This document shows positions 1 through 13,024 of a stretch of DNA of 64,000 bases, piece after piece. The notes below the pieces were generated by a model. It did no database searches. It worked only from the letters and a program-made list of their open reading frames with translations, and was not told the origin of the DNA. The DNA is from Carnegiea gigantea (Eukaryota; Streptophyta; Magnoliopsida; Caryophyllales; Cactaceae), in NCBI GenBank assembly GCA_029747015.1, contig JAKOGI010000428.1, forward strand, positions 253,501 through 317,500, given 5' to 3'. Every line of letters starts with the position of its first letter. Positions within the stretch are counted from its first letter, which is position 1. The position numbers and the translations under genes are program-made.

Positions 1-1052
1 GCTAAATTAGATTCATCCTATAAAGTTTTAACCTCAAATAATGGATAAAAGAGGGGAAATATATGAAAACTACTGCAATTTTTGTACTGGCATTAATGTG
101 TTTAGAAAAATTGATTTTTATCCTCCCAATTTTCTATTAGTCTATAGAACAATTAAAGTATTTTTTGGGATTTTTTTTTTTTGGGGGCAAAAAGGGAAAC
201 AATTATCATTTATGATTCCCAAAAGGATGATATGGTTTTGGTATTCTTTTCAATATGTAGCTGTTTGGTTGTTGGATTTTTCATTGGTGTTTTAATACAA
301 AATAATTTTTGGGGGCTACTTTAACCTGGTCAAAAAAGCCAACTTAGTATTTGATAAACAGTTTTTTTTTTGTAATGATTGTTTTAGCTCAAAATGCTAA
401 CCTACAAAAAGTTAAAACGAGTAGCTTAAAACAGTTAATTCAAACAGTTAATGCAAACAGTCAATTTAAACAGTTAATTAATAGCTAACAGCTAACAGCG
501 GATCGTCAAACATAACCTATACCATAGTGTGCTCCCCCGCAACCCAAATATATTCAGCAAACATTGCAATTTTTTACTATTAGTTTTTCTTCTTTACAAC
601 ATAAGTTTTAAAGAAATAATCCTTCATAAACAAATTTATTTTTATCAGCAACTTACCCTCCTTATAGGTACAGACTGATTTTACCCCAACTGTATTACCA
701 ACTTCGCATTCTGTGACATTTTACCTCCACAAGTATACGTACTGATGTTTTGAAAAATAGCCCATTTGATTGTGCCGAGTGCCAACCACTACATACACCT
801 ACACAGCCGATGACCCTCCGAAGCTAAGGCAATTCCGTGATACTCATAAATGCCCAGCGGCATACCCGCGGCTCATCAGTTACTGCTTGCCTCTCTCCCC
901 CTCCCAATCTCTCAATTTCTGGGAAATCATAAGATAAGATGGGATTCATATAGCATTCAAAATCTGCCAGCCAATCATGCACAAGTAAGTGATCATCATA
1001 TCTCTGATCATCAGTCTGGGTTGCTCTGTTCTGAAAGTGTGACTCTGCAAAA
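1..1052. other. Upstream flank of the IQD gene, no gene seen
   Basis: No coding gene is supported here. The short open frames are low-complexity or shadows. The stretch is AT-rich, has a T14-G5 run near 173-191, and holds an imperfect repeat of the word AAACAGTTAATT near 425-500. That last pattern resembles the subterminal repeats of small DNA transposons, but I could not delimit ends. The last few hundred bases should contain the promoter and 5' UTR of the IQD gene. Confidence 0.5.
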
Positions 1053-3284
1053 ATGGGGAAGAAAGGGGGCAGTTGGTTCTCTTCTGTCAAGAAGGTCTTC
1101 AAGTCTTCTTCAAAAGACGTATCTGATAAACAGGTGCATATACTTCTATAAACATCATCCTTCTTCTTCTTCTTCTTTGCTTTGTTTTTTGGTTCTTGGG
1201 TGAGCTTCTGGGTTTCCATTTTTATGGATTGACAATTCACAACATCTAGATCAAATAAATTAGTTCCCCATGTGTTTGATTGATGAAAGTTTAATCATTT
1301 TCACTGATTTATCGTCATATATTTCTCTTCTGTATATTCAGAATGAGAACAGTGTTCAAAAAATGAACGCACCAGAAGTGGTGTCAGTCAAGTATTATCC
1401 TAGAGAAAGTTCACCCGATTTAACCAATGAAGATAGTTGTCCAGCATCAACAGCTAGGGAGGATGAGCAAAGTCACGCAATCGCAATTGCAGCTGCAACG
1501 GCAGCCGCTGCTGAGGCGGCTGTGGCTGCGGCTCAAGCAGCTGCTAAGGTTGTTCGATTGGCAGGGTATGGACGCCACCCGTCTAGGGAAGAAAGGGCTG
1601 CCATATTGATTCAATCACACTACAGAGGATACTTGGTAATTAAAATTCTTTGAAAAATCTGTTTCACTGTAAAACTAGTCATTTTGTATACGGGGAAGTT
1701 TGTAATGGGTCAGTAATAATGTAGGCCAGAAGGGCATTGGGAGCGTTGAAGGCATTGGTGAGGCTGCAAGCACTAGTGAGGGGGCACAATGTCAGAAAGC
1801 AGGCTCATATGACAATGAGGTGCATGCAAGCCCTGGTTCGAGTCCAGGCTCGAGTCAGGGCACGCCGTCTGCAATTAGCTCATGACAAGCTTCACCATCG
1901 CCATGATTACACCAATCAACAACATCATCTTCATAGGGAAACTAGAGGCAAATATGGAACACAGCAAGATGATTATGATATTAATGATCATCAGCTGACA
2001 AAAGGAATTGTCAAGAGCTCAACAAAGATGGGTAATGATATCAATGTCAGTAGTAATAATAATAATCACAAGAGTAATTGCGAGGATAATTGGGATGGGA
2101 GACGCCAGAGTTTCGAGCAGATCAAGGAGAGTTATCAGAGAAAGCATGATGCTGCCGTGAGAAGGGAACGAGCCCTTGCTTATGCCTATAAAGCCTTCCA
2201 GGTAGTGCATGTAGTTGTACAGTATTGGCAATACTGAGTATTAGTGTGTATTCCCTGCTGTTGCATGGTACATAATAGCAGACATCATCTTATTATATTT
2301 GTTACTAGCATAGCTATGTGAGTACCATTATTTTCAGGCATAAGATAATAGTGTTACTACGACACTTCTATTGAGTTAAGGAAATGTAATTCAAAATGTT
2401 TATTAATTTGTGTTAATTTGAATATTTGGCATGGATGTAGCAAAAGGAACATCGGTATTCGGTGTTGCAATCACATCCACAACCACCCCCATGGGCTTGG
2501 CATTGGCCAGACAATGGGATGACATCGCAACCATTTCAAGCAGCTACCTCCGGGCTGAACCCAAGTTTGTATGCTAACGCTACTAGCATTGATGATATTG
2601 ATGTCTCAGAGAGGACTGTTGAGATGGACATTGTTGAATCCACCCACATGCATCCTAATGTTTTACATAGGTAAGACTAGTCGTCATTGTTATAAATTCC
2701 TGCTATGTCAAGGCATGAACTCTCATCAATATCTGTCATTCATTTTGGACAAAAATAGAAGCAAAATAACATTCAAATCTACATAAACTGATGTCGATAA
2801 GCAATTCTATGATACAAGTTTTTAATCAGTATTTTTTATGGTACGCTCATTCTCAAAATATGAAAAACATAATGATTAATACTACACATTTGATACTTAT
2901 GTCTCTGCTGTTTATATGGACAGGTCGAGAAAAGAGCCCAAACAGCCGAGCCAGACTAGTGTGCCGAGCTACATGGCCCCAACCCAGTCTGCCAAGGCCA
3001 AGGCTCAAATCCAAGGTGCACATAAACACAGTGGCCCTTCTTTCTCTCCTTGGAACAACCCTTCCTTAACAGGGAAGAGGTCACCTCTGGGCCCTAGCAG
3101 CGGCGACACGTCGAGCTCTGCTAGTGAAACGACAACGCATCAGTATCCGAGAAGCCTGAATCCGAGTAGCAACAGTGGTTGGACTCGAGCCCAAAAGAAT
3201 GCTGCAGGCTATAGCCCAGACTCTATTGGTAGCAGTGATCATCGGATGTTTGGCTACAGTTGGAAACCTGATTATCCTGTTTGA
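1053..3284 (+). CDS. IQ67-domain (IQD) calmodulin-binding protein
   Basis: Five coding exons: 1053-1133, 1342-1635, 1725-2201, 2441-2670 and 2924-3284 (480 residues). Each intron is GT-AG and the frame is continuous. The protein starts [16 protein letters not shown], a basic N-terminus typical of the family. An alanine-rich stretch (about residues 70-90) precedes the IQ67 domain at about residues 110-180, with IQ motifs such as [11 protein letters not shown] and [16 protein letters not shown]. The phase-0 intron after YRGYL splits the first IQ motif exactly where IQD genes conserve an intron. The C-terminal half is Ser/Pro/Asn-rich with the usual short conserved patches ([28 protein letters not shown]). 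Family members bind calmodulin and act as scaffolds at microtubules, plasma membrane or nucleus; the location of this one is inferred only. The start is the first ATG in the spliced frame. I did not assign a number within the IQD family. Confidence 0.93.
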
Positions 3285-5285
3285 ACTTATTATCCCGAGT
3301 TCAGATGAGCTAAGAAGGTTATAAAATACAAAAGATTGAACCTAAGATTTAATATACTTAGGATTTCAGTGACAAAGGGTCATCTTGGGTTGTTTATCTT
3401 AACTATCATTAGAGATTAATATATGAATGCTGTTATTAATTATACAATTATTTTGTATTTACTTGCTATTTTATGAAAAAATATATGAATAAATTGGCTT
3501 ACATTTGACTGTATATATATATGATGACAAAGTATGTAACTGTTTGTTCATTTAAAAAAAATGATTTTGGTGTTGATATTTATGCAAAGTTTAATTGACC
3601 TTCTTTTTAAATTTCTGCTAGATGTTCGATGTTAAAGTTAAAAAAATACAATCAAGCTACCACTCGAACGCTCACATGCCCCCTACTACTAGTTAAGGTC
3701 ACCAACAAATCTCTTTAACCTAAATTTCACGGGCTATGAATTTTTTTCCCTCTACTATTAAAATTATCAATTCCCTATTTTTTAAATAAAAAAGTCGAAT
3801 AAATCCTGATTTTTTTTAAAAAATAATAATAATAGGGACGACAGCATAAATATCTCCTATAAGATGTACACATAGGAAACTAAAAATCATTTTCATTGGC
3901 ACACATGTCCTAGTTTGTGACAGCTAATATATTAGTGAGTGGTGGTGGTTGATACATAGGGAAAAAAAAAAAAATTTAAAAAGCTAAAATATCTTTTTCA
4001 CGGGGGTTTTATGGTGCCCATTTATGTCACCCATCATTTTCCATGCACTAAAACATAATCCACTTCTGCTTCGTTGCTATCTTGAATGGAAAACCTCAAA
4101 TAATTAAGTTTGAGTATTATATTATCTCTCCAACCTTTGGCCCATTGTGCATCTTGGATTGAGCCGTCAAGGTTATATTCTCTAGTACAATAAACAAATG
4201 ACTTCACTATGAAACTCTTCTCATGAGAAAATATGTGATAGAAAAGCTCTACTCCTTATTGGATCAACAGTAACTCGATTTCAGTGAAATAGAGGATCCA
4301 AGATTAAAAAAAAAAAAAAAAACACTTCCCATGAGAACCCCCGGCCAAAAAATAATGGTGAATCTACCAAGTTTATTACTTTCAGCCATAAGTCAATGAA
4401 AAAGTAGAATGTAACCCTCTCAAATCTCGAATCGAAAATATTGTAAATGTCTTCACTAATTATTAAATTTTTTGGTTTCATGGTACCATAAAGAATACAT
4501 GTCTAGTGACAATAATTTTGAAATATTTAATTACATCATAGTAACATTATAAACATGATACTGCAAGTCATATTTAGCTCTGTATTAACATGAAAGCATG
4601 CCAATGCATAAAATTCATATCAATTAATGTTACATATTCAAATCTAAATATTACTTACATCGATCTATACGTTCTTTTACTAAGATAACTGATACTTACT
4701 TCGTTCTCTAGAAGTTATTTTTTAAAAAATCTATAAATTATAGCTCATATAAATTATATGGTGATGTATCTTTAATCTCCAAGTCTTATATAAAAAAATA
4801 TTGACTAGCAACTATTATAATTTATGAAGGAGCCATTTAGATATTTTGATTCCTAAAATAATACTACAAAATAGTCCTTGGATTAATACCTAAAACATAC
4901 CTACCATTTAGATCATTTGATTTCCAAAATAAATATATACATAGAGAGAGAGAGAGATTAATTATCAACCATACGTGGGTTTGAGAGTCAGAGCGTGGCG
5001 ATAAATACCGGTATTAAGAAGGGGACATGATGTTGCATTAAAATCGAGCGGTACGTAGGAAAAAGTGCCATTCACCACCCCAAGCCAAGCCAAGCCTCTG
5101 CCTGGCCTGTGACACGGTGCTGGTGTTTGTTCTTTCCTACCTTCAAATCAATTCTAGATCCGTCCTTAATTGTCTGATGCTCATGCAATTCAATCACAAT
5201 CCCATCTCAAATCTCAATAAAAGCATATTGTATCATCAATTTCTTCCATAGTTTCCTTCCTCTGGATAAATTTTCTCCGTCTCCT
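3285..5285. other. Intergenic, AT-rich; IQD 3' end and SS1 promoter
   Basis: No gene is supported. An AATAAA at 3488-3493, about 200 bp after the IQD stop, could be the poly(A) signal. The middle is AT-rich with several poly-A runs. A short (GA)7 tract lies near 4941-4954. The last 200 bp should contain the SS1 promoter and 5' UTR. Confidence 0.5.
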
Positions 5286-8200
5286 ATGGACTTTCTTGCA
5301 CTCTCTTCGGGTGGTATGAGAGTTTTGGATCATCATCGATCTGCAGTTGCACTGCATTTACCAAACAGGCCCAATTTCAGAGCAATTAAACAACTGGGTT
5401 TTGTTTGTTTTTCGAGAAAGAGGAGTAAAACTCGGCCTTTTTCTCTTAGAGTTAGAGCCCGCTCGTTTTCTGATGCCAATCACGATCAACGCGGTTCATC
5501 TTCCAGTTCTACGGATGGGTCTGCCATTGGACAAGATGATCAACAACAAGAAGAAGAACAGCCGCCCCATCATGATAAGGGTCAATTGATTGGCACCGTC
5601 AGAGATAGTTCTGGCTCCATTGTTGCATTTCGTGTCTTTTCTCAACCTCAGTCTGGTTTGTGTTCTGCCCATCTTTTTTTTTTGGTTGGCTTTTTTGGAA
5701 ATTGGAATGATACTTTGCTTGGTACCACAACTGTTGATGATGTGGGTACCGCTTTTGATGAGGGTGAAGAGATTCAAATATAGGTAGTCTTATTCATATG
5801 AGTATTTGTGCAATACTTTGGTTGGTATTGAGGACAATTGGACTTCACTGTACTCTTGTAGATGCGTTGTTTTGTGAGTTCTGTCTGTCTGCCGTACATG
5901 CTTTATGTACGGTGTGGATTAAAGTTTACATTTTTAATTAGCTGAGTGAATGTTTCAGTGTGTTATTGCAGAAATTGTTGACATATGTGGGGGAGGATAT
6001 TGCTGCTTTGTCTTTTTTGTCGTCTTGATTAGCTTTCATGAAACATAGCAGAAAAGATTAACTGTTAGACCTGACTGTGATATTGTGTATTTGCACTGTT
6101 GCAGTATCACTGTTTATAGCTAGATACTGGGGTGGTTTATTGCAAGATAAGTTCTGTTAAGTTAGCCGCAGCTCTGAATTAGCTCAGAACTCAATACACT
6201 AGATGGGTTGCTGAAGAAGTTTTGTTCTTGATCATGATGTAGTAGCATTATGCCAAAAAAGGAATGGTAGAGATGAGGCATTTGAAAACTTAGAACTAGA
6301 AAAGATTAACATTATTCTTTTTTGGTGTAGTGGGATATGCATATGCATACATCAATATGGCGAGATTTAAACTCAGGTCTTAATTTGCTAACCATTTTAA
6401 AAACTTTTACCAATTATGTTAGCTGACACCTACGAAAATATTAATGGATGCAACACGAAATAGTTATGTGGTCCTTCATTTGTATCATGTGAAAGGGTCA
6501 TGTTTATGGGCAATAAGCTTGTCCTTTGCAACTGTTCTTCTACAAATCAGGCTAGATGATGTGAAGCAAAGTGCTTCACATTTAGTATGTGATTTTGACT
6601 TGTACTGTGGTTGCTGGGACATCACAGCAATGTATCTAGAAAGTTCATTCAAGCCATGATTATGGCTACTTTAGCTCTTGTAACAAATTTGGATCTAGTG
6701 TTGAAGAATTGGTTGTGTAAATTTTTATTACTATCAAAGCTTTGTCTTGCAAGGCTGCTGGTAACTATGATCCTAGGATAATGACATAAGTGGTTGAGGT
6801 AGTTCATGTTGTTGTCTAAAGCGCCAAGAGCCAATAGCCATGTAAGGCATTTGGTGTTGGCATCTCTTTAGCATAGGTGTTTCGTGTTTCATCATGTGTA
6901 AATCTTTAGCTTTTGCTTCCTTAGTCTAAGGCATGCGTTAATTAACACAGGTGAAAATGAACTTCTTAATCTCCGTGTTAACGGAACCTCGGTTATACAA
7001 GAAGAAAAAGAAGCACAGGAAGAAGAAGTGGAAAAGGAAAAGCAACAAATAAATGACAGATGTTATGGTGATGATGAATTCTCTGTTAAAGCAACCCGCA
7101 ATACAATCTTAGAAGCAATCCACGTAGAGGAGAAAATACCAGAGGTTGAGAAAGAAAGTAGCACTGAGGGACATGATAAAACTCCCACAAAAGTGACCTA
7201 CAATATTATTTTTGTTACTTCAGAGGTAGCACCATATTCCAAGACTGGAGGTTTGGGAGATGTATGTGGTTCTTTACCTATATATCTAGCTGCTCGTGGT
7301 CATCGTGTCATGGTGGTCTCCCCCCGATATTTACATGGTACAACTCAAGATCAAAGATTTTCTAGAGTGTTTGATGTCAATTGTCGCATCAAGGTCTGTT
7401 GCTTTGGAGGGGAACATGAAGTTGCCTTTTTCCATGAGTATAGAGCTGGCGTTGATTGGGTATGGAAATAAAATTACTTTTACATGAATAAATTTATGAT
7501 GTTTTCCTTAATAAAATCCTTTTAAAAATATTTTAGATATTAAAAGAAAATTGTATGTTTGTTTCAATGCGGAAATAACTATATCATTTTGTGTTTTAGG
7601 TCTTTGTAGATCATCCTGCATACCATCGACCTGGAAACCCATATGGTGACAATTTTGGTGCTTTTGGTGACAACCAGGTACTTAATGAATTGGTATTTTC
7701 TATCTTTAATTTTTGTCTGAGTCTAAGTAATGCATTTGCTTGAATTAAGCTATTTGGTATGTTATGGTTATTCAATTAACACAATTTTGTTTGTATTTGT
7801 GCAGTTCCGATTCACCTTACTCTGTCATGCAGCTTGTGAAGCTCCTTTGGTCCTTCCGTTAGGAGGATACACCTACGGGGAGAAGTGTCTGTTCCTTGTG
7901 AATGATTGGCATGCGGGCCTTGTACCAGTGTATGAACTTTCATTTTCTTTATCATTTTATTTCCCCCTGATTTTCCAAGATTTCTTCTAGATATTTTTAG
8001 TGCCATCAAGTGATGACATGAGATAATAGGATATCATTTTGAGGTGCTTAAATGCAAAAGTTTCATTTCTTAATAGAACTTTGTTTAGGGGAAAGCATTC
8101 GTAATCATGTTGTTGTTTGTGTAGGCTTCTTGCGGCTAAATATCGCCCCTATGGAGTTTATAAAGATGCAAGGAGTATACTTGTTATACACAACCTCTTT

Positions 8201-11200
8201 CATCAAGTAGGTGTCCCTTGTATTTCCGACCATCAAATATTGCATACCTCTTCTCCTCTCACCTTATCAATCTTGAACACTGTTAACTGTATATCTTATC
8301 GATCATCACAATTACAATAACAACAATGACAATAACAAGTACAATGAATGAAATTCAAATATTAGCAATGTAATATAAGAATATGCAATATGATATGTTA
8401 TATAATATGAAATTCAAATAATACGTAATACGTGTAATTTCTCTAATTTTCAATGGTGACATACTTAATAATATGTATCATCTTTATCTATAGCCTCGTA
8501 GTTTCTTCAACAATCAATTCAATTTTATTAATATTGTTGATGATTTATGTTATCCAGATTTAACTGTTGTTGACTGATGTCAATTATCCCGTATTGAATT
8601 GACCTGTGCATGTCCTTTTAGTGAATAATTTTTAGTTATTGTTTATCGACACTAATTAAATATATCAAGTTATAATTTGAGTTTATTAAAATGTAATGTC
8701 TAATGCATACATCATTATGTGTTTTTTCATTTAGGGTGTAGAACCTGCAAGCACGTACAATAATCTTGGGCTTCCCCCGCAATGGTATGGGGCATTGGAG
8801 TGGGTGTTTCCAGAGTGGGCAAGAGCACATGCTCTCGACAAAGGTGAAGCTGTCAATATTCTCAAGGGAGCCATTGTGACATCCGATAGAATACTTACCG
8901 TTAGCAAGGTACTATCAATTTTCTATTATATTTTGAAGAATAATTTCTTGTTTTCTTAAGTGTCGAGAATTTGTTTACTAACAGGTGAAAATGAAATAAT
9001 CTAGCAAATATATTTCTAATTGACACAAACATGGACACCTACATCGTGATTGTTGCTTTCTCTTTAGAAATGCGTCAACTTTGTTGTGGTGGCTATGAAA
9101 TGTTGTGTATTACTCTTGATGCGAGCTTTATAAATTGGTAATAGGGATATTCCTGGGAAATAACAACTGTGGAAGGCGGATATGGTCTACATGAGTTGCT
9201 AACCAGTCGACAATTTGTTCTGAATGGTATGTATACCTCATGGCATTTCTTTGGATCTTAATCACTTTTTGCTGACATTTTTTGATTAAATAGATTATGA
9301 TTTCCATCAAAACATGAATGAAAAGTCATGGTTCGAATTGATTTCTCCTTATAGATACTAGAATGATCCTTCTTGTATCATGAATTTTCTTTCTAATATT
9401 CTCACATTTATTTATTTATTTGATGTCATTAGGGATCGTTAATGGCATCGATACTTCTGACTGGAACCCCTCTACAGATGAGCATATTGCTGCTCATTAT
9501 TCTGTTGATGATCTCTCGGGGAAGGTATTATGAAATATTGTCTCTTCAACCAATGCTTGTAGACTCAGTTCCCAAGTATCACAAGACTTATAAACCATGT
9601 CTTTGCAGGGTGAATGCAAGGCTGCCCTACAGAAGGAGCTTGGTCTTCCTCTAAGGCTTGATTGCCCATTGGTGAGTTGCGTGAGTGCAATTTTACACAA
9701 AAGCATCCATGTGCTTCTCTTTTCTTAAACTAAAATATCTCATCTAACATAGATTGGATTCATTGGGAGGCTGGACTACCAGAAAGGCATTGATCTAATT
9801 CAAGCCGCTGTTCCTGAACTTATGCAACATGATGTGCAATTTGTAAGTATAGTTTTCATCTGTGTCTATTATCTGCAACACATGGACAAAGATATCATGT
9901 TCCTTTGATTTTGCTAGAGCTTCAAGGGAATTAGGCAAACCAAGTTACTTGTAACTTGAAACCCATTGCCCTGATATATCTATCTCATAGTTTCGGAATG
10001 TTGAGTTGCTATAATTTGTTTTCACCTCCTCCAATGACCTCATGCTGTGAAATAGTTGCTATACATTTGAAGGTTGTTCAAGAAGGGAAAATTAGAAACA
10101 CTCATAGTATTCTCCTCATTGATTTTTGTGGATCTCTTGGAATCAGCCTCTCTATGGGCATAAATGCTAGTAGAGGTAAAGTTGCCTACCTCTGGCCCCA
10201 GACCCCGCGAAAGCGGGACCAACACTGGGAGTTGTTGTTGTTGTTGTTGTTGTCGTCGTCGTCATAGTATTCTCCTCATTCCCTCCCCAATTAGGGTAAG
10301 GAACCAAATAAAGAAAGAAATCTTAGCTTGGAACCTATTACAAACCTACCTTTTTTTATGGAATGCTGATCATGTCATCAAATCCAAGAGGCTGGTCGTA
10401 GTGATCATATTAGCCCATGATAGATGCTTTAAAAATTGTTGTGTACCATCATTTGCTGCCATTGAATTTGATGGGATTCAAGGGTATTTGACTGATAGCT
10501 GACGGAAGAGAAGGCTTCAAGTGGTTTGTTTGGGGTGACGTAGTTTCATAATGTGTACACTAATGTCTAATGCTATTGTGCAAGAATGAGCACTTAGTTG
10601 CATAGCCCTATCTGTTCTGTTTATTTTGGTGACTAAGGAGATGAGTTGTTTATGCTTTTTTGTCTCATTTATTGTAGGTCATGTTAGGATCAGGGAATCC
10701 AGCGTATGAAGCTTGGATGAAAGCAACAGAGGGAACGTACAGAGACAAGTTCCGTGGTTGGGTTGGATTTAATGTTCCAATCTCGCATCGAATTACTGCA
10801 GGGTATAGTCAGAATAATATCTGTTATTCCATGTGTTCATAAGTATGCTTCTAACTATGTTTTAAAACTTAAAACAGTTGTGACATCCTGTTGATGCCAT
10901 CAAGATTTGAACCATGTGGATTGAATCAGTTGTACGCAATGCGATATGGGACAGTACCAGTAGTTCATGCCACAGGAGGACTGCGGGTGAGCATTCACTG
11001 ATCCTTTTTTTTTTTTGGTTCCAGAATGATTTTGCCATTTAACGAAACATTAATTTTTTGTGCACTGATTTTTGTAGGATACTGTTGAAACGTACAATCC
11101 ATATGCTGTTGGACCCAGCGGAAATGGTACTGGGACAGGGTATGTATAAGTGGTCCTTAGTTCAATTGTTTGATTTTTAAATATTCTCTTTTTGCGGTGT

Positions 11201-11784
11201 TCATACTATGTTGGAGTTATAAAAATGGGATTGTCCCACGTTGACAATTAAGACGTGTTGAACATGTTTATGAGCTAGCAAGTCGCTCTACCTAAAGCAT
11301 AGGTTTTATATTCTAGCTACATATATCTTAACCATCCCATACTGTGGTATTATCAATGCGACGACAGTGGTTATACGTTGATATGAATCTCTGAAAGCAC
11401 ATTGAATTCCATTTACTGGCTTAGGCTTCAACTAGTTGTTGTTAGCCGGAAAACTCACCTTTCTTTGTATTGTTGTATGAATAGGTGGGCATTTTCCCCA
11501 TTGACAAAAGAGAGTATGCTATCGGTGAGCTTTGATCTTTTTTCTGTTTTGTTTTACTCCTGTGCAGTCAATAATACTTCTCTTTCCTATGTTCTAATGT
11601 TAAAACTTTGTTCACGACGATGGTATAGGCTTTGCTGAATGCTCTAGTGACATACAGAGAGTACAGGACTTCGTGGGAGGAATTGATGAAGAGAGGCATG
11701 CAACGCGACTCCACTTGGGACAGTGCCGCAGCTCAGTATGAACAGGTCTTTGAATGGGCATTTATCGACCCACCATACAGTTGA
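5286..11784 (+). CDS. SS1: Starch synthase I, chloroplastic
   Basis: Fifteen coding exons: 5286-5655, 6951-7459, 7600-7677, 7805-7929, 8125-8206, 8735-8908, 9145-9226, 9433-9524, 9609-9671, 9753-9842, 10678-10802, 10878-10986, 11078-11139, 11485-11524 and 11629-11784 (718 residues). It transfers glucose from ADP-glucose to the non-reducing ends of short amylopectin chains in the plastid stroma (family GT5). The Ser/Arg-rich first 50 or so residues look like a transit peptide. A Glu-rich spacer (about 125-200) precedes the GT5 domain, which opens with the ADP-glucose site [14 protein letters not shown] (Lys221). Later blocks such as [26 protein letters not shown] and [18 protein letters not shown] match SSI closely, and the second GGL motif is ATGGLRDTV (about 628-636). 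Exon 14 is only 40 nt. A 1.3-kb first intron separates transit peptide from enzyme, and intron 10 carries a SINE. The sequence matches the SSI class rather than SSII-SSIV or granule-bound forms. Confidence 0.97.
10102..10120. repeat. Target-site duplication, left copy
   Basis: A 19-bp direct repeat, identical to the copy at 10262-10280, flanks the SINE in SS1 intron 10. Confidence 0.9.
10121..10261 (+). mobile_element. 5'-truncated TS/Au-type SINE in SS1 intron 10
   Basis: The 141-bp segment contains GGAATCAGCCTCTCTA, then CCTCTGGCCCCAGACCCC, then a terminal (GTT)n/(GTC)n tail. These features are shared with the tRNA-derived Au/TS SINE group of plants as I remember it. The 19-bp word TCATAGTATTCTCCTCATT occurs perfectly on both sides (10102-10120 and 10262-10280), a target-site duplication showing retrotransposition. 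The tRNA-like A and B boxes are missing, so the copy is 5'-truncated. It sits in the sense orientation in an 835-bp intron and does not touch a splice site. Confidence 0.85.
10262..10280. repeat. Target-site duplication, right copy
   Basis: A 19-bp direct repeat, identical to the copy at 10102-10120, directly follows the triplet tail of the SINE. Confidence 0.9.
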
Positions 11785-13024
11785 GATGGAGACCGAAGAA
11801 GTCATTGGCTCACTACAGAAGTTGCAGAGGAATGGAAAGGAGGAAAGATTTGCAAAAGCTTGTGTGTGAAAGACACCAATAATCATGCATGCTTAGGGTT
11901 ATAACATAATACGAGAGCTTTTTATAGTTTCTGAGAGTTGCAATAACTGGAGGTATATAAGATGGAGAATTGAGCAGCATTTTTGCTTTTGACATTGTTT
12001 GTATGTTTTTTGTTTCTTGCGTACGGCGCGAGTCTCCTATGCTCTTGTAATTATTTTGCAGGAACTGAGAGCTCTGATTCTGAATGTAAGTGGTGACAGT
12101 TATCTTTGTGAGCTTTGTGCCTAATCAGAGTTTGAGCCATTTCAACATCGAAGACTAGGAGTGCAATATGAGATCCATGGATGGTTGATTATAAATTTTG
12201 AGTGTGGAAGTTCTAGTAATTTAATTGATTTTGGGGGCTCAAATATTTCCATCTGGGGTGAGCCAGTGATTACTGGTTGAATTCTTATTTGCCATGTGCA
12301 AAATGATAAATGTCTTATTATAGAAATGTCTTACTTTTTACTTAGAACTCGTATTATCAAGCGTTAAATTGAAAAAAATGAGATGATCGAATAATATGAG
12401 TATATTACAATTTATAAATAAAATTGATTTTTTATTTATAATTTTTACAATTATGAAATTACGTATATAATACGCCAATGTGGCGAAGGTTGATTCAATT
12501 ACGGTATTATTTTATATTTATCCAACTATTTCATTTTGGTTTCGGCTCGCAATGGTTGTGATTTGTGGATCAGGACACCCCATCCCCAGCTAAGAAAATC
12601 CCCATTCTGATTTTCGATGGATGCTTCACTGAGCTCTCCCTGTCAGAACTCCTCTTCTATGATTCCCAAACCCTAGATTTCTGTTCTGTCTTTGCTCAAT
12701 AACACTCTGTCCTACCCTCATCCCAACCTCTCTCCTCAATCTCGGGGAGGATAGAGAAAAGGAAGACTACACAATCCTCAAATGTCACTGATTTTATCCA
12801 TCAATTCATCTCTTTGAACCCCTTTCCCACCCAGATTCCATTCTTTTCTTTTTTTGGGGTTTTGATCTTTGTCGGTTTCCCTGATAAATTTGCTTTTTTG
12901 TTGGTGGGTTTTTGATTTTGATCGGTTTCCCACGTAGAATTGCTTGATTCTTAGGTGGGTTCTCGGTTTCAATCGATTTCCCACCTGAATTGAACTGAAT
13001 TCTGGATTATATTTCCAGATTCCA
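11785..13024. other. SS1 3' UTR and phytolongin promoter/5' UTR
   Basis: No additional gene is supported. The first 300-500 bp should be the SS1 3' UTR. The last 350 bp are rich in TTTC/TTGATC words and contain related copies of a GGTTTCCCACC-like word at about 12869-12990, probably 5' UTR of the phytolongin gene. Confidence 0.5.

Noticed and set aside
824..1240. 138-residue open frame on the minus strand over IQD exon 1
   Set aside because: It is Lys/Gln-rich low complexity, antisense to the IQD first exon, and shows no domain.
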